DNA of 14,143 nt, taken from assembly GCA_002803225.1 (NCBI GenBank), contig NXFV01001256.1, positions 1 to 14,143 of the forward strand, given 5' to 3'. Each line of letters begins with the position of its first letter. Position 1 is the first letter of the stretch. Below are positions 1 through 6,744 of this stretch, one piece after another. The notes beneath the pieces were generated by a model. It was not told the origin of the DNA, did not search any database, and saw only the letters and a list, made by a program, of their open reading frames with translations. The DNA is from Gamarada debralockiae. Its lineage: Eukaryota; Ascomycota; Leotiomycetes; Helotiales; Hyphodiscaceae. The translations under genes were made by a program, and so were the position numbers.

Positions 1-336
1 CAGTGCCTGGCGAGTAGCTGTAAGGTTCTCATTCCGACGTTCCAGGTGATACCATATTGCTGACGCAGTTGTCAGGTGCTTGACTTCAACCCATACTTCC
101 TGAGAGATCAAGAGACTAAGATAGTCCCTAGCGTCCTCCTGAGCAAGTGCGTCTAACTTGGCGTAGCTAGCTTCATCAACAAGTGTTTTGATGAAACTCC
201 ATTGCGTAGTGTCACCTGACCTAGCTTGTTTTAGGACGGCCCGTGCTCTGTCCTTCCAAGTGGCGTAATTCTGGTGCGTAAGGAGTTCAAGCTTGAATCC
301 TCCTATTGTAGCTGTTTTAGCGTTCGACGTTGCCAT
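1..336 (-). CDS. Ty1/Copia gag polyprotein, N-terminal part (runs off window)
   Basis: The minus strand reads open from an ATG at 336 to the window edge for 112 codons without a stop. The product starts MATSNAKTATIGGFKLELL and carries the Copia gag N-terminal signature: F-x-L-x-L-x3-NY-x-x-WK near residues 14-27, then later HLTTASAIWYHLERRN. In Copia gag proteins this region precedes the UBN2/gag core and forms the virus-like particle shell. The ATG lies about 65 bases after a primer-binding site and an LTR on the same strand, the expected position for a retrotransposon gag. The element therefore points leftwards, and its pol and 3' LTR should lie outside the window. No lesion is visible in this stretch, so the element may be fairly young. 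Family assignment is good; completeness cannot be judged. Confidence 0.8.
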   Translation of the reverse strand, partial: MATSNAKTATIGGFKLELLTHQNYATWKDRARAVLKQARSGDTTQWSFIKTLVDEASYAKLDALAQEDARDYLSLLISQEVWVEVKHLTTASAIWYHLERRNENLTATRQAL

Positions 337-400
337 GGCGATTGTCGTGATAGGTGGTGAAGATAGTCGAAGGTTGAAGTATGTCGTCTAATTGCAAGAG

Positions 401-421
401 GCGCGAGCCGGGCTCATAACC
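401..421 (-). other. Copia primer-binding site (initiator tRNA-Met half-tRNA type)
   Basis: Directly after the LTR end, the minus strand reads GGTTATGAGCCCGGCTCGCG. The plus strand over these bases (CGGGCTCATAACC) matches the anticodon stem-loop of eukaryotic initiator tRNA-Met, including the CAT anticodon. Priming from the internal part of a cleaved initiator tRNA is established for Drosophila copia, whose primer site starts with a very similar GGTTATG sequence. The position right next to CAACA supports the LTR boundary. I infer the same priming mode here. Confidence 0.72.
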
Positions 422-562
422 TGTTGCGAGGTCATAATTGTAGAATGTGAAAGCAGCTTGACATTTAGAGAGTGGTGATCCAAGGGCTCTATATACAGCG
501 TAGTGATTCATACCCTAGGCAACAGGGCCAAGGGGTTATGACTCAGATGTCACGTTCCAACA
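422..562 (-). mobile_element. 5' LTR of the Copia element (141 bp)
   Basis: On the minus strand the segment begins TGTTGGAACGTG and ends CCTCGCAACA. That gives the TGTTG/CAACA termini typical of Copia LTRs, followed at once by the primer-binding site and then gag. A TATA-like CTGTATATAGAGC lies at about 482-497. The LTR is short but in the known range. The five bases outside it, 563-567 (AGTCT on the plus strand), should be the target-site duplication; its partner lies beyond the left edge. A short reading frame inside the LTR is not considered a gene. Confidence 0.75.
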
Positions 563-890
563 AGTCTGGTACGTGCAAAGACGGCAGGCAAGGCCCTTAT
601 GCTTCTGCAGCATAGGGTGTGGCATTAGCACCATCGGGCCTTGGAGCGACACTAGCAGGATCGCGGAAAGCATATGGATAGCATTTAAGATACCACGTCA
701 AACCCTTTCGAAGGTCGTCGGGGGTATTATGTTTGTCTCGAAGGTGGGAGGTAACTTGAGAGCGAGCGACGGAGAGGGCATATCCACAGTTGCTTCGACG
801 ACAAATCAACAGTTGCTCATCTGGGTCGGCGTACAATTGAGCTTTTCTAAGATGTTGGTTGAAGTTATGGCTGAGGCAATATATCGGGCC
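563..890 (-). pseudogene. DUF3505-like C2H2-type zinc-finger protein, fragment cut by the Copia insertion
   Basis: The minus strand encodes a degenerate stretch with the pattern of the fungal DUF3505 family (proteins often annotated after the orsellinic acid cluster protein D). It shows HNFNQHLRKA, then LLICRRSNCGYALS, SQVTSHLRDKH, a DDLRKGLTWYL helix and RDPASVAPRPDG. The C-x4-C plus H-x3-H arrangement is the zinc-finger core. After PRPDG the frame breaks near 597-600, and a neighbouring frame continues with GLACRLCTYQT, the next cysteine pair of the family. That frame stops exactly at the LTR edge at 563. Upstream, an in-frame TAA at 891-893 removes the N-terminus. The copy is therefore broken at least three ways. 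Family membership is judged from motifs by eye; the molecular role of the family is not known to me. Confidence 0.62.
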
Positions 891-1673
891 TTAGCAGAAC
901 TGCTTCTACTTCTCAACGCGCGTAACGCGACAAGGGTTTGACGCGACAGTCGCGCGTGCAGGGGCTCAAAGGTGCACGGACGAAAAGTGTATGTTACTTC
1001 AGAGACACTTATTCCAGTAGCCTGAAGGAACAGCTCCTAGTGTGATATTTATCGAACCTATGCGATGCAAGCCGCAATGTTTGTTACACCGCCTTAATTC
1101 TGCCAGCAACCAAATTATTCTGCCCACACAAAACAAAACCTACGAGCGAAGACGGTGTAACGAGCATAGGGCCTGCACCTTCGTATCTCAGCCCTGGGAA
1201 GAGCCCTACGGTAGTTATATTGCCCTGTGGTTGCCGTGCAACGCCCCTGCCAGCTAGAGCGAGATGTGGCGTCGGTCCCTGACTGTTGCAAGACTTATGA
1301 CCGCAACCTTCGTGCGGTGGTTCGTAACAGATGGCGAATCAGCTTCTGGGAGATATTGAACATATATTCTTGATCGTTCTAATGGGGGCCAAACAGTCCG
1401 TTGAAGGATCTAATTTTATGTTCTGCGGCGAAGCAAGGCTCCGCAGTTCCGGGGTCGCTCATAACATAAGGATGCGATCCTCACTTTCTCCGTCTTCGTC
1501 TTCATCTTCATTTTACTTCGCGAGCCCTCGTTGCCAGCCATCCTTGGCATCGCCCCGTCGCTTTCAAGGTAAAGGACGAGTCTAGACTAATATCGTGGAG
1601 TCATTGTACACTAACATTCAATAGACATGCTTCATTCCGTGATTTTCTAGACTGGCAATCGAGCCCGCGCCAA
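891..1673. other. Non-coding stretch upstream of the lectin-like gene
   Basis: Short reading frames here on both strands show no recognisable motif, no good start context and no domain pattern. The stretch holds a GC-rich segment with repeated CGCGAC/GCGCG words around 915-955 and one relic resembling an inverted-repeat end (1277-1313). At 1480-1545 there is a pyrimidine-rich tract (TCTCCGTCTTCGTCTTCATC), the kind often found in fungal promoters, so the last 200 bases may be the promoter and leader of the gene at 1674. No TATA box is certain. Confidence 0.4.
1277..1313 (+). repeat. Diverged relative of the inverted-repeat end at 6710-6744
   Basis: GTTGCAAGACTTATGACCGC at 1285-1304 matches GTTGCAAGACTTTTGACCGC in the right arm of the element at 6447-6744 in 19 of 20 positions. 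It is preceded in both places by CCCTG and followed by TTCGT. I could not find the opposite arm within 500 bases on either side, so this is either a solo remnant or the end of a partly deleted copy. Confidence 0.5.
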
Positions 1674-2822
1674 ATGGACGATAGAGACCAACACAGTACG
1701 CTCGAGCTCGCCAACCAACAACACAACGGAGCAGACAAATATGCTCATGGCTTAGAAACTGTCTTACCTTCTAACCTCCCTCAAGTATTTGAGGGTAATA
1801 GTCTCCCAGAGGCCGCGGCCAACCCATACGATGGTGAAAGGAGAATATGCGGGCTCAAAAGAAAGGTGCTCATACTCATCGCAGCACTGGTGGCATTGCT
1901 TGTTACTGGAGCCGTTGTGGGAGGCGCAGTTGGAGGAACAGTCGGGAAGTCGAAATCAACGAGCACAGCATCCAGTTCGCCAACGACAACTAGACCGTCG
2001 TCTGCATTACTAACTCTGTCTGCCACGTCGGCTATCCTGAGCAATTCAACTCTTAGTTCCGCCAATTGGACTGATTCGAACGGATATTCTCATCATGCCG
2101 TGTTCTATAAAGATAGGTCCAATTCGCTGTGGTTGTCACTCTGGGATTCGCAAAACACTACCTGGGTAGTGAAAAATATCTCGGTTTCCCTCAACTCTAC
2201 CTTTGCAGCCCTTCCGGGGATGCCACTTTCATGTGCTGTCACTTCCTATCCCTGGTCATTTCAGCTCAACTTGTACTATCTTTCGCCATCGAACCAAATC
2301 CTAGAGCTTTTCACCGCTGATCCCCAAGGCGGAAATTGGAGTATTGGGAGTTTGTACACGTACAACCTCAAAGCTGGTGCTGGTTCTCAACTGGCTTCGT
2401 ACTGGCAGCGATGCGACTACCAATGCTCTCAGCAGGTTATCCTACTTTACGAGGATAGCTCGCAGAAGTTGAACGTTGTGAATAGCAGCAACTGGGGAAA
2501 TACGGACCAACCACTCGGCACCAACATCAACAGTGATTCGGGCTTGGCTTTAGTACCATTGGCCCCATTATCGGACATCAATACGCAGCCTTATCAAATG
2601 CGAGCTTATGTCGACGTTTCCGAGGCCAGTCAAGAGCTAATGTGGACTGGTTATGCAGGTAAAGGAGGGTGGTATTATGGTAGTTTAACTCTAATCCTTC
2701 AATTTTCGTTCCACATTCGGTTAGTACGCATGGCCGCTTCTACTGAGGCGCTAATCACCGTCGGCTTACCCTCGGCTCAGCCAGCTCACCTGAGCTGTCT
2801 GAGCAACCTGAGCAGTCCCTGA
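1674..2822 (+). CDS. Single-pass membrane protein with fucose-specific-lectin-like ectodomain, 3' end altered
   Basis: The start ATG has a strong fungal context (CCAAATGG). Residues 1-64 are a hydrophilic, presumably cytosolic tail. A hydrophobic segment with glycine-rich end (about 65-90, VLILIAALVALLVTG) is a transmembrane anchor. Then comes a Ser/Thr-rich stalk (92-130). Residues 131-336 hold beta-propeller-like repeats such as HAVFYKDRSNSLWLSLWD, LNLYYLSPSNQILELF and VILLYEDSSQKLNVV. This tail-anchor-stalk-propeller layout is common in fungal proteins with the fucose-specific lectin fold (Aleuria aurantia lectin type). Several NxS/T sites (N124, N131, N161, N168, N174, N221, N270) fit an extracellular domain. 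The last 45 or so residues come from a repeat that starts near 2677, so the final propeller blades are missing. Sugar binding is inferred. A 47-base intron starting GTAGTT at 2679 is a less likely alternative explanation for the odd end. Confidence 0.68.
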   Translation: MDDRDQHSTLELANQQHNGADKYAHGLETVLPSNLPQVFEGNSLPEAAANPYDGERRICGLKRKVLILIAALVALLVTGAVVGGAVGGTVGKSKSTSTASSSPTTTRPSSALLTLSATSAILSNSTLSSANWTDSNGYSHHAVFYKDRSNSLWLSLWDSQNTTWVVKNISVSLNSTFAALPGMPLSCAVTSYPWSFQLNLYYLSPSNQILELFTADPQGGNWSIGSLYTYNLKAGAGSQLASYWQRCDYQCSQQVILLYEDSSQKLNVVNSSNWGNTDQPLGTNINSDSGLALVPLAPLSDINTQPYQMRAYVDVSEASQELMWTGYAGKGGWYYGSLTLILQFSFHIRLVRMAASTEALITVGLPSAQPAHLSCLSNLSSP

Positions 2823-2935
2823 GCAGTCCCTGAGCACTCCCTGAGCACTCCCTGAGCAACCTGAGCAGTCCCTGAGCAGTCCCTGAGCACTCCCTGAGCA
2901 CTCCCTGAGCAGCTCCTGAGCAACCTGAGTAGTAC
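2677..2935 (+). repeat. Dispersed repeat, copy A, carrying a CTGAGC minisatellite
   Basis: This stretch aligns with 12690-12860. Both copies share TGGTAGTT-x-AACTCTAATC at the left, then GCTTCT-x-CT-x-AGGCGCTAATCAC, then AGCTCACCTGAGCTG and the CTGAGCAACC/CTGAGCAGTCC repeats. The left edge falls inside the lectin-like reading frame; the right edge is uncertain. No transposase is encoded, so it would be non-autonomous. Copy A is longer than copy B by a 12-base insertion and by more minisatellite units. Confidence 0.65.
2799..2935 (+). repeat. 11-bp/9-bp CTGAGC minisatellite with a 53-bp higher-order unit
   Basis: The array parses as CTGAGCAAC (9), two CTGAGCAGTCC (11), two CTGAGCACTCC (11). 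This 53-base block occurs twice without change (2799-2851 and 2852-2904). It is followed by CTGAGCAGCTC, CTGAGCAAC and CTGAGTAGTAC. The stop codon of the lectin-like frame lies inside the array. Confidence 0.9.
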
Positions 2936-3188
2936 CTACTTAACTGATGAGGCTAGATGTTGGCTTAGGCATGTATCATATTATTTTTGTCAAGTTTTGA
3001 CGATTATTCATAGCAGCCTAAAGAGGCTCCCAAGGATCCTGAACAGGACCTCTATGAAAATAGATTATGTTACGCCATGGGCCACTGCCCATAGCAAACG
3101 GGAATTTCATTCAATTTGCTGGTGTTCGCTATAAATCTTGTCTCTACTACTGTTTATGACCTGAATTCCCCTTCTTGAACACGACTAC

Positions 3189-3403
3189 CGTGACGGCGGG
3201 ATCGATGCAAAGGTCTGAAGCGCAGAGATCAAAGATCACGGTGTATAATAAAATACTAAGCTACAGAACAAAGGGAAGACCAAAGGAATAGAATGGTCGA
3301 GCTCTTGTACCTCCTAGCCTGATACATAGGGCGCAACACGCGAAACGCCAAGTTGCCACGAAGCCAGCCACGTAAAACAAGCCCTGTGACGACTGCCGTC
3401 ACA
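3189..3403 (-). mobile_element. Putative 3' LTR of a Ty3/Gypsy relic
   Basis: On the minus strand the segment begins TGTGACGGCAGTCGTCACA directly after a polypurine tract (GAGAGGGGGGTGA, 3404-3416). This is the junction expected at a 3' LTR. The far end is placed at CCGTCACG (3189-3196), which pairs with the first eight bases at seven positions, giving 215 bp. The right boundary is well supported; the left one is a guess from the short inverted repeat. I find no second copy of this LTR beyond the primer site at 4501-4517. Confidence 0.5.
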
Positions 3404-3462
3404 TCACCCCCCTCTCAAAGAAAGCTCGCCCTCGAGCGCCAGAAAACAAAGGAAAAAGGACC

Positions 3463-4457
3463 CTATTCATAAAGCCTAGTATTACAGCAGCCCTTGAGAC
3501 CCGGATTATTCTTGTAAAACTGCTCTTCCCAGTCCGTGTTATCAACGTCTGAAACACTGTATGTACCTTAGTCGTCGTCGTTGACTGCGGCAATTGTAGC
3601 CCGTCTGCCAGAACTAGCGTACGGTGCTAAGTTGCAATCGTTGACCCAGTGGTCATAAGAGCCACATCTAACACATCTGCCAGATTGTCGATATTGGTGG
3701 CGGATCTGTGGAGAGACGAGCGAGCAACCGGCGAAGTCGGACGAGGTTGAGAAGGGAACGAAATAGCACCAATTGTCAACTCACCAACATCCATTGGATC
3801 GCCAGCGAGCTTAGGGGTAGTCTCGTAGGGCGGGGCGGCAGTTTTACTCGCTAGCTGTTGAACTGTCCGTAGGAAATCGGCGTAAGCCCTTGGCAGTTTG
3901 AGTTGTTGTGCCAGGCGACTGCGAATAGCAGAGTTGAGGCCATTGCGGAAGCTGGATATTTTGTTGACATCATTCCAGCTTTGGCCACCTGCCTCGTAGA
4001 GCGTACGCTCAAACTTGGCAATATAGGTAGGTAGGGAGTCGTTGCCTTGGCGAAGGCCATATAGCTTGTCCTCTGCCTCCTGCTGCTTGTTCGGATTGTC
4101 GTAGACGCGCGCGAGCTGGTCGAGAATCGAGTTATAGTCCCATTCTTTTGTAGATTCGGCGTAGGACAGCTGTGGCAGAACCATAGCTTGGACGGACGAA
4201 TCGAGGTTGAGGTAGACGTAGTAGAACTGGGCAACTGAGTCTCCAATTGCTGTACTGTCGACCCGGAGCTTCGCTTTAATTGAAGGGAGCCATGTATCAA
4301 ATTTATACGTTTGGCCAGCGAACTTCTCAGGATCAGGGAGTCTTGGACGAGAGCAACTGTTCGCCGACTGGGCCTAGGCGAGTGCTGTGCGCAAGGTCGT
4401 GATTTCAGCACGTAGCTGGTCGAACTCGCGCTGTACTTGGGATTGGAAGGTGTCCAT
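3463..4457 (-). pseudogene. Ty3/Gypsy-type retrotransposon gag, inactivated, no pol
   Basis: The minus strand encodes a Gag-like protein from an ATG at 4457. It begins MDTFQSQVQREFDQLRAEI, a coiled-coil-like start. Next is the PDPEKFAG...TWL entry to the capsid region, and then the retrotransposon gag core with KLYGLRQGNDSLPTYIAKFE. A CCHC zinc knuckle (CVRCGSYDHWVNDC, about 3615-3660) follows in another frame. Lesions: an in-frame TAG at 4374-4376 (fits CAG to TAG), a one-base frameshift near 3700 ahead of the knuckle, and a TAA at 3568-3570. Beyond that TAA the same frame continues with DVDNTDWEEQFYKNN to a TAG at 3463-3465. Protease, reverse transcriptase and integrase are absent: a polypurine tract and LTR follow directly. 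This is either an internally deleted copy or a gag-only non-autonomous element. Confidence 0.75.
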
Positions 4458-4500
4458 TTGTAAAGGAATGTCGAGATAAAAATTGAAAATTCGTAATGTG

Positions 4501-4517
4501 CTGGGTGGTCGCAACCA
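4501..4517 (-). other. Putative primer-binding site of the Gypsy relic
   Basis: About 45 bases upstream of the gag start, the minus strand reads TGGTTGCGACCACCCAG. It begins with TGG, which would pair with the CCA end of a tRNA, as in canonical LTR-element primer sites. The complementary tRNA was not identified. A run of T precedes it, and a matching LTR end is not visible upstream, so the 5' LTR is lost or diverged. Confidence 0.4.
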
Positions 4518-4771
4518 AAAAAAAAATCGTAGTGTGCTAGCAAAATCGAGCCTTTTGCGTCACGGCACCTTCCGCCGGTTGCGGTTGTTGCCTCAGGACA
4601 TTACCGCTTTCGTACTCAATTCGAAATTGAGCTTTCAAATCACGTGAATCCTCATCTCGTTTAGCGTGTGACGTCCGACGATGAAGGGATAAAACTGAGC
4701 AGTGAGCGCTACTCCAATACCCCAACACAACACTGATCAATAAAACGTACAAATCTACAACACCCAGGGAG
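4518..4771. promoter_or_regulatory. Spacer between the Gypsy relic and the gene at 4772 (probable promoter/leader)
   Basis: This stretch separates the minus-strand relic from the plus-strand gene. It contains TCACGTGA (about 4639-4646), a CACGTG E-box-like palindrome that basic helix-loop-helix factors can bind, and an A/C-rich leader just before the ATG (AACACAACACTGATCAATAA). That composition is usual for fungal 5' leaders. A minus-strand reading frame across it shows no known motif. Confidence 0.35.
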
Positions 4772-5764
4772 ATGGCACCCTCAGGAGAGGCTTACAATGT
4801 CGACTGGATCACCTCCAATAACTCAAATGTACACGTTGCAAACCATCGTGACTGGTTTACGTCCTTCACCCCCTTCGAGACCTATTGTGGCCAAATTTAC
4901 ACTGATTCTCGCATCGAGGTCGCTGGTATCGGCACTGTACAACTCAATGTCAAACTCCATAAGCGAAATCGAGCCCGCCAGACAAACTCGCGCATCATCA
5001 CTCTCCATAATGTTCTCTATGTGCCCAGTTTTGTCTGCAACGTCTTCGGTCAACCTAGTTCCTCTGACTACGGATTTCAACTTGACTTCTCACAGAAAAG
5101 CGGAACGGTGATAGACAAAGACGGCAATCACGCTGGCCTTATCGAAATACCCAAACTGCCTTGCCTTCGTCTCCATGGCCGACGTGGTGGATGGTCTAGC
5201 CTTGATCCCGACACAATATCTATGATCAATGCTTGGTGGCCAGACACTGAGCGTGCTCGATGGAATGCGCTCCAAGCAGGACAACAAAGTATCCCCGTGA
5301 TTCCCTACAACGGGGATGCGCCTTACTCGACGGACGAAAAGGCGTGGCTGAAGAAAAACTACGGCGGTGAATACAAGTTCCTTCGAGACCTTGGCTTATC
5401 CATCTACAACGAAGAGGATCGTATAGATGGCAGGTCTATTGTTAGAAGTTGGATGTCAGAAGATAGGTGCGAACCAAAGGGAAACGAATCGCGGGGGCAA
5501 AGTGCCAGTATAGGGGGAAGAGACCACGATAACGAAGACGAAGACGACAGCGAAAACGATACAGATGGCTTTCTACAAGAACTGGAAGACGATCCGATGA
5601 GTCACCTCGCAGATTACAACTTCTCCACCGCAGAGCTCAAGTGGATCCAGAAGCACTATCAATACTCCTCTAAATTTATGTTGAGCTATGGTCTGAAGCC
5701 ATTCGAGCAGGAGGACTGTGATGAGGCCAAGGCCATCGTTAGGGTTCTGATGGAGACTGATTGA
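4772..5764 (+). CDS. Domesticated Copia protease-like (TNT 1-94-like beta-barrel) protein
   Basis: Intact 330-residue reading frame with a good start context (GGGAGATGG). Residues 11-93 match the Copia retropepsin region: DWITSNNSNVHVANHRDWF takes the place of the usual W-I-x-D-S-G-A-x-x-H-M, then GIGTVQLNVKLH and ITLHNVLYVPSFVCNVFG. The D-S-G catalytic triplet is replaced by S-N-N, so peptidase activity is unlikely. Residues about 94-165 include a conserved-looking SMINAWWPDTERARW. The C-terminus carries two copies of a roughly 45-residue helical module (187-230 and 286-330, shared pattern K-x-W-[LI]-x-K-x-Y, KF, GL, ED, IVR, M, D). An acidic Asp/Glu-rich linker (252-274) separates them. Reverse transcriptase, integrase and LTRs are absent, so this is a host gene derived from a retroelement. 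Similar fungal proteins are annotated as TNT 1-94-like beta-barrel proteins; their function is unknown to me. No signal peptide or membrane segment is seen. Confidence 0.78.
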   Translation: MAPSGEAYNVDWITSNNSNVHVANHRDWFTSFTPFETYCGQIYTDSRIEVAGIGTVQLNVKLHKRNRARQTNSRIITLHNVLYVPSFVCNVFGQPSSSDYGFQLDFSQKSGTVIDKDGNHAGLIEIPKLPCLRLHGRRGGWSSLDPDTISMINAWWPDTERARWNALQAGQQSIPVIPYNGDAPYSTDEKAWLKKNYGGEYKFLRDLGLSIYNEEDRIDGRSIVRSWMSEDRCEPKGNESRGQSASIGGRDHDNEDEDDSENDTDGFLQELEDDPMSHLADYNFSTAELKWIQKHYQYSSKFMLSYGLKPFEQEDCDEAKAIVRVLMETD

Positions 5765-6446
5765 ATGATCTGATGGCTATGAGCATCACCGGTATCCACT
5801 GCAATCGCTGCTATTGTGGTGGGGTCATCTGACCTCCCCTTGTTTTTGCCTCTTTGTCACGTGAGCGGGCCAGGGTCAGCAGGCCAAGGCCTGATATAAA
5901 GCCTCCCCTAGCCTGTACTTAGCCATCATCATCATCACCTGGAATACACTTCTTTTTACACGATACTTTTAATACTTAGGATTATCTCTAATACTATCAA
6001 TACTCTGAATGTGACAGCTCTACACAATGGAACCTCACGCATTGAAGGCTCTGTGTAGAAGGTGCTGTATTGACGAAAATATTAAGCTAAGGAAAGAAGG
6101 AAAAGGTTCTATGAGTACACGCAGTCTAATATATCTCTAGGACGCGCCAGTGCACTAGGCTCCCGCGTGTGACTCACGCGTCGCTAGGCGCAATCAGGTT
6201 ATAGATCCTCAGGCATCAAACAACGGGGAAAATCTCGCATGCCTTAGATCCTCAGGCATCAATTCCTTCAGGCGATTTGCTACAGGCTATTTGATAACTG
6301 TCACACTTTATGCTTAAGATAAATATAATATCTTTGTCACGGAGCCTGATCAAGGTCTGGAAGCAAGGTAGAACGGTCCAATTACAACTATTCTAAGCTA
6401 AAGAAGAGAGGATGAAAGGAAAGCTATTCTACAAGGCGGATATCTA
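5765..6446. other. Gene-free repeat-derived stretch
   Basis: No credible reading frame. It holds a candidate solo LTR (5855-6016), a GC-rich palindromic patch (GACGCGCCAGTGCACTAGG to GACTCACGCGTCGC, about 6142-6184) and an 18-base direct repeat TAGATCCTCAGGCATCAA at about 6203 and 6245. Two A/G-rich segments, near 6085-6110 and 6390-6420, resemble each other (TAAGCTAAGGAAAGAAGG and TAAGCTAAAGAAGAGAGG). The pattern suggests layered, decayed retroelement leaders, but no family can be named. Confidence 0.4.
5855..6016 (+). repeat. Possible solo or 5' LTR (Gypsy-like ends)
   Basis: The segment starts TGTCACGTGAGCG and ends CTGAATGTGACA, giving TGTCAC/GTGACA termini. A TATA-like GATATAAAGCC lies about 40 bases in, which is an LTR-like layout. 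Against it: the flanking five bases (CTCTT and GCTCT) do not match as a target duplication, and no TGG-type primer site follows. An alternative pairing, TGTGACAG at 6010 with CTGTCACA at 6305, is equally short and also lacks a flanking duplication. Confidence 0.3.
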
Positions 6447-6744
6447 CGAAGAACGCGGTCAAAAGTCTTGCAACTACAGGGCCTTAGCCCATTTTACAGG
6501 GCATTCAAAGCCTGGTAATGACCAAGCGAGCTATAAGGCACTGTAAACTGTGCTAGGGTCCCTAAATATTTAGGGAGATCTCCCTAAAGCGACTGGACCG
6601 CTTGCGCTCAGACATCAAGGGCGGCGACAGCGCGCCAATCACCTTCAGCGACTCTACGGGGGCTCGCAGGGAGACCCGCCTGTAATTACAGCGTGTTACA
6701 GGCTTAATACCCTGTAGTTGCAAGACTTTTGACCGCGTTCTTCG
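6447..6744. mobile_element. 298-bp TA-flanked terminal-inverted-repeat element (MITE)
   Basis: The ends are perfect 35-base inverted repeats: 6447-6481 (starting CGAAGAACGCGGTCAAAAGT) and 6710-6744 (its exact reverse complement, ending TTTTGACCGCGTTCTTCG). Each side is bordered by TA (6445-6446 and 6745-6746), the target-site duplication used by Tc1/mariner-type elements. No transposase frame fits inside 298 bp, so it would be mobilised in trans. The centre holds a pair of overlapping perfect palindromes (6559-6588). Identical arms suggest recent activity or selection on the ends. A diverged single arm occurs at 1277-1313. Confidence 0.78.
6559..6588. repeat. Overlapping palindromes with alternating CCCTAAA/TTTAGGG words
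   Basis: TCCCTAAATATTTAGGGA (6559-6576) is a perfect 18-base palindrome. It overlaps TTTAGGGAGATCTCCCTAAA (6569-6588), a perfect 20-base palindrome. The shared word contains the TTAGGG/CCCTAA telomere hexamer on alternating strands. The structure sits in the middle of the MITE and could form competing hairpins. Confidence 0.85.

Noticed and set aside
401..421. Partial match to initiator tRNA-Met as a tRNA gene
   Set aside because: Only the anticodon arm matches, with no acceptor, D or T arms. Its place next to an LTR end makes it a primer-binding site.
573..941. 122-codon open frame on the plus strand
   Set aside because: It is antisense to the DUF3505-like fragment, which shows real family motifs; the plus-strand product has none.
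1042..1585. Two small plus-strand frames (71 and 84 codons) before the lectin-like gene
   Set aside because: Low-complexity or composition-driven sequence with no domain pattern and no conserved start context; more likely promoter and repeat debris.
3851..4543. 230-codon minus-strand frame
   Set aside because: It is a shifted frame over the Gypsy gag. The gag frames carry the family motifs; this one is Ser/Thr-rich noise.
6010..6305. TGTGACAG/CTGTCACA as ends of a 296-bp element
   Set aside because: Only eight matching bases and no flanking duplication of any length tested; chance pairing is likely.
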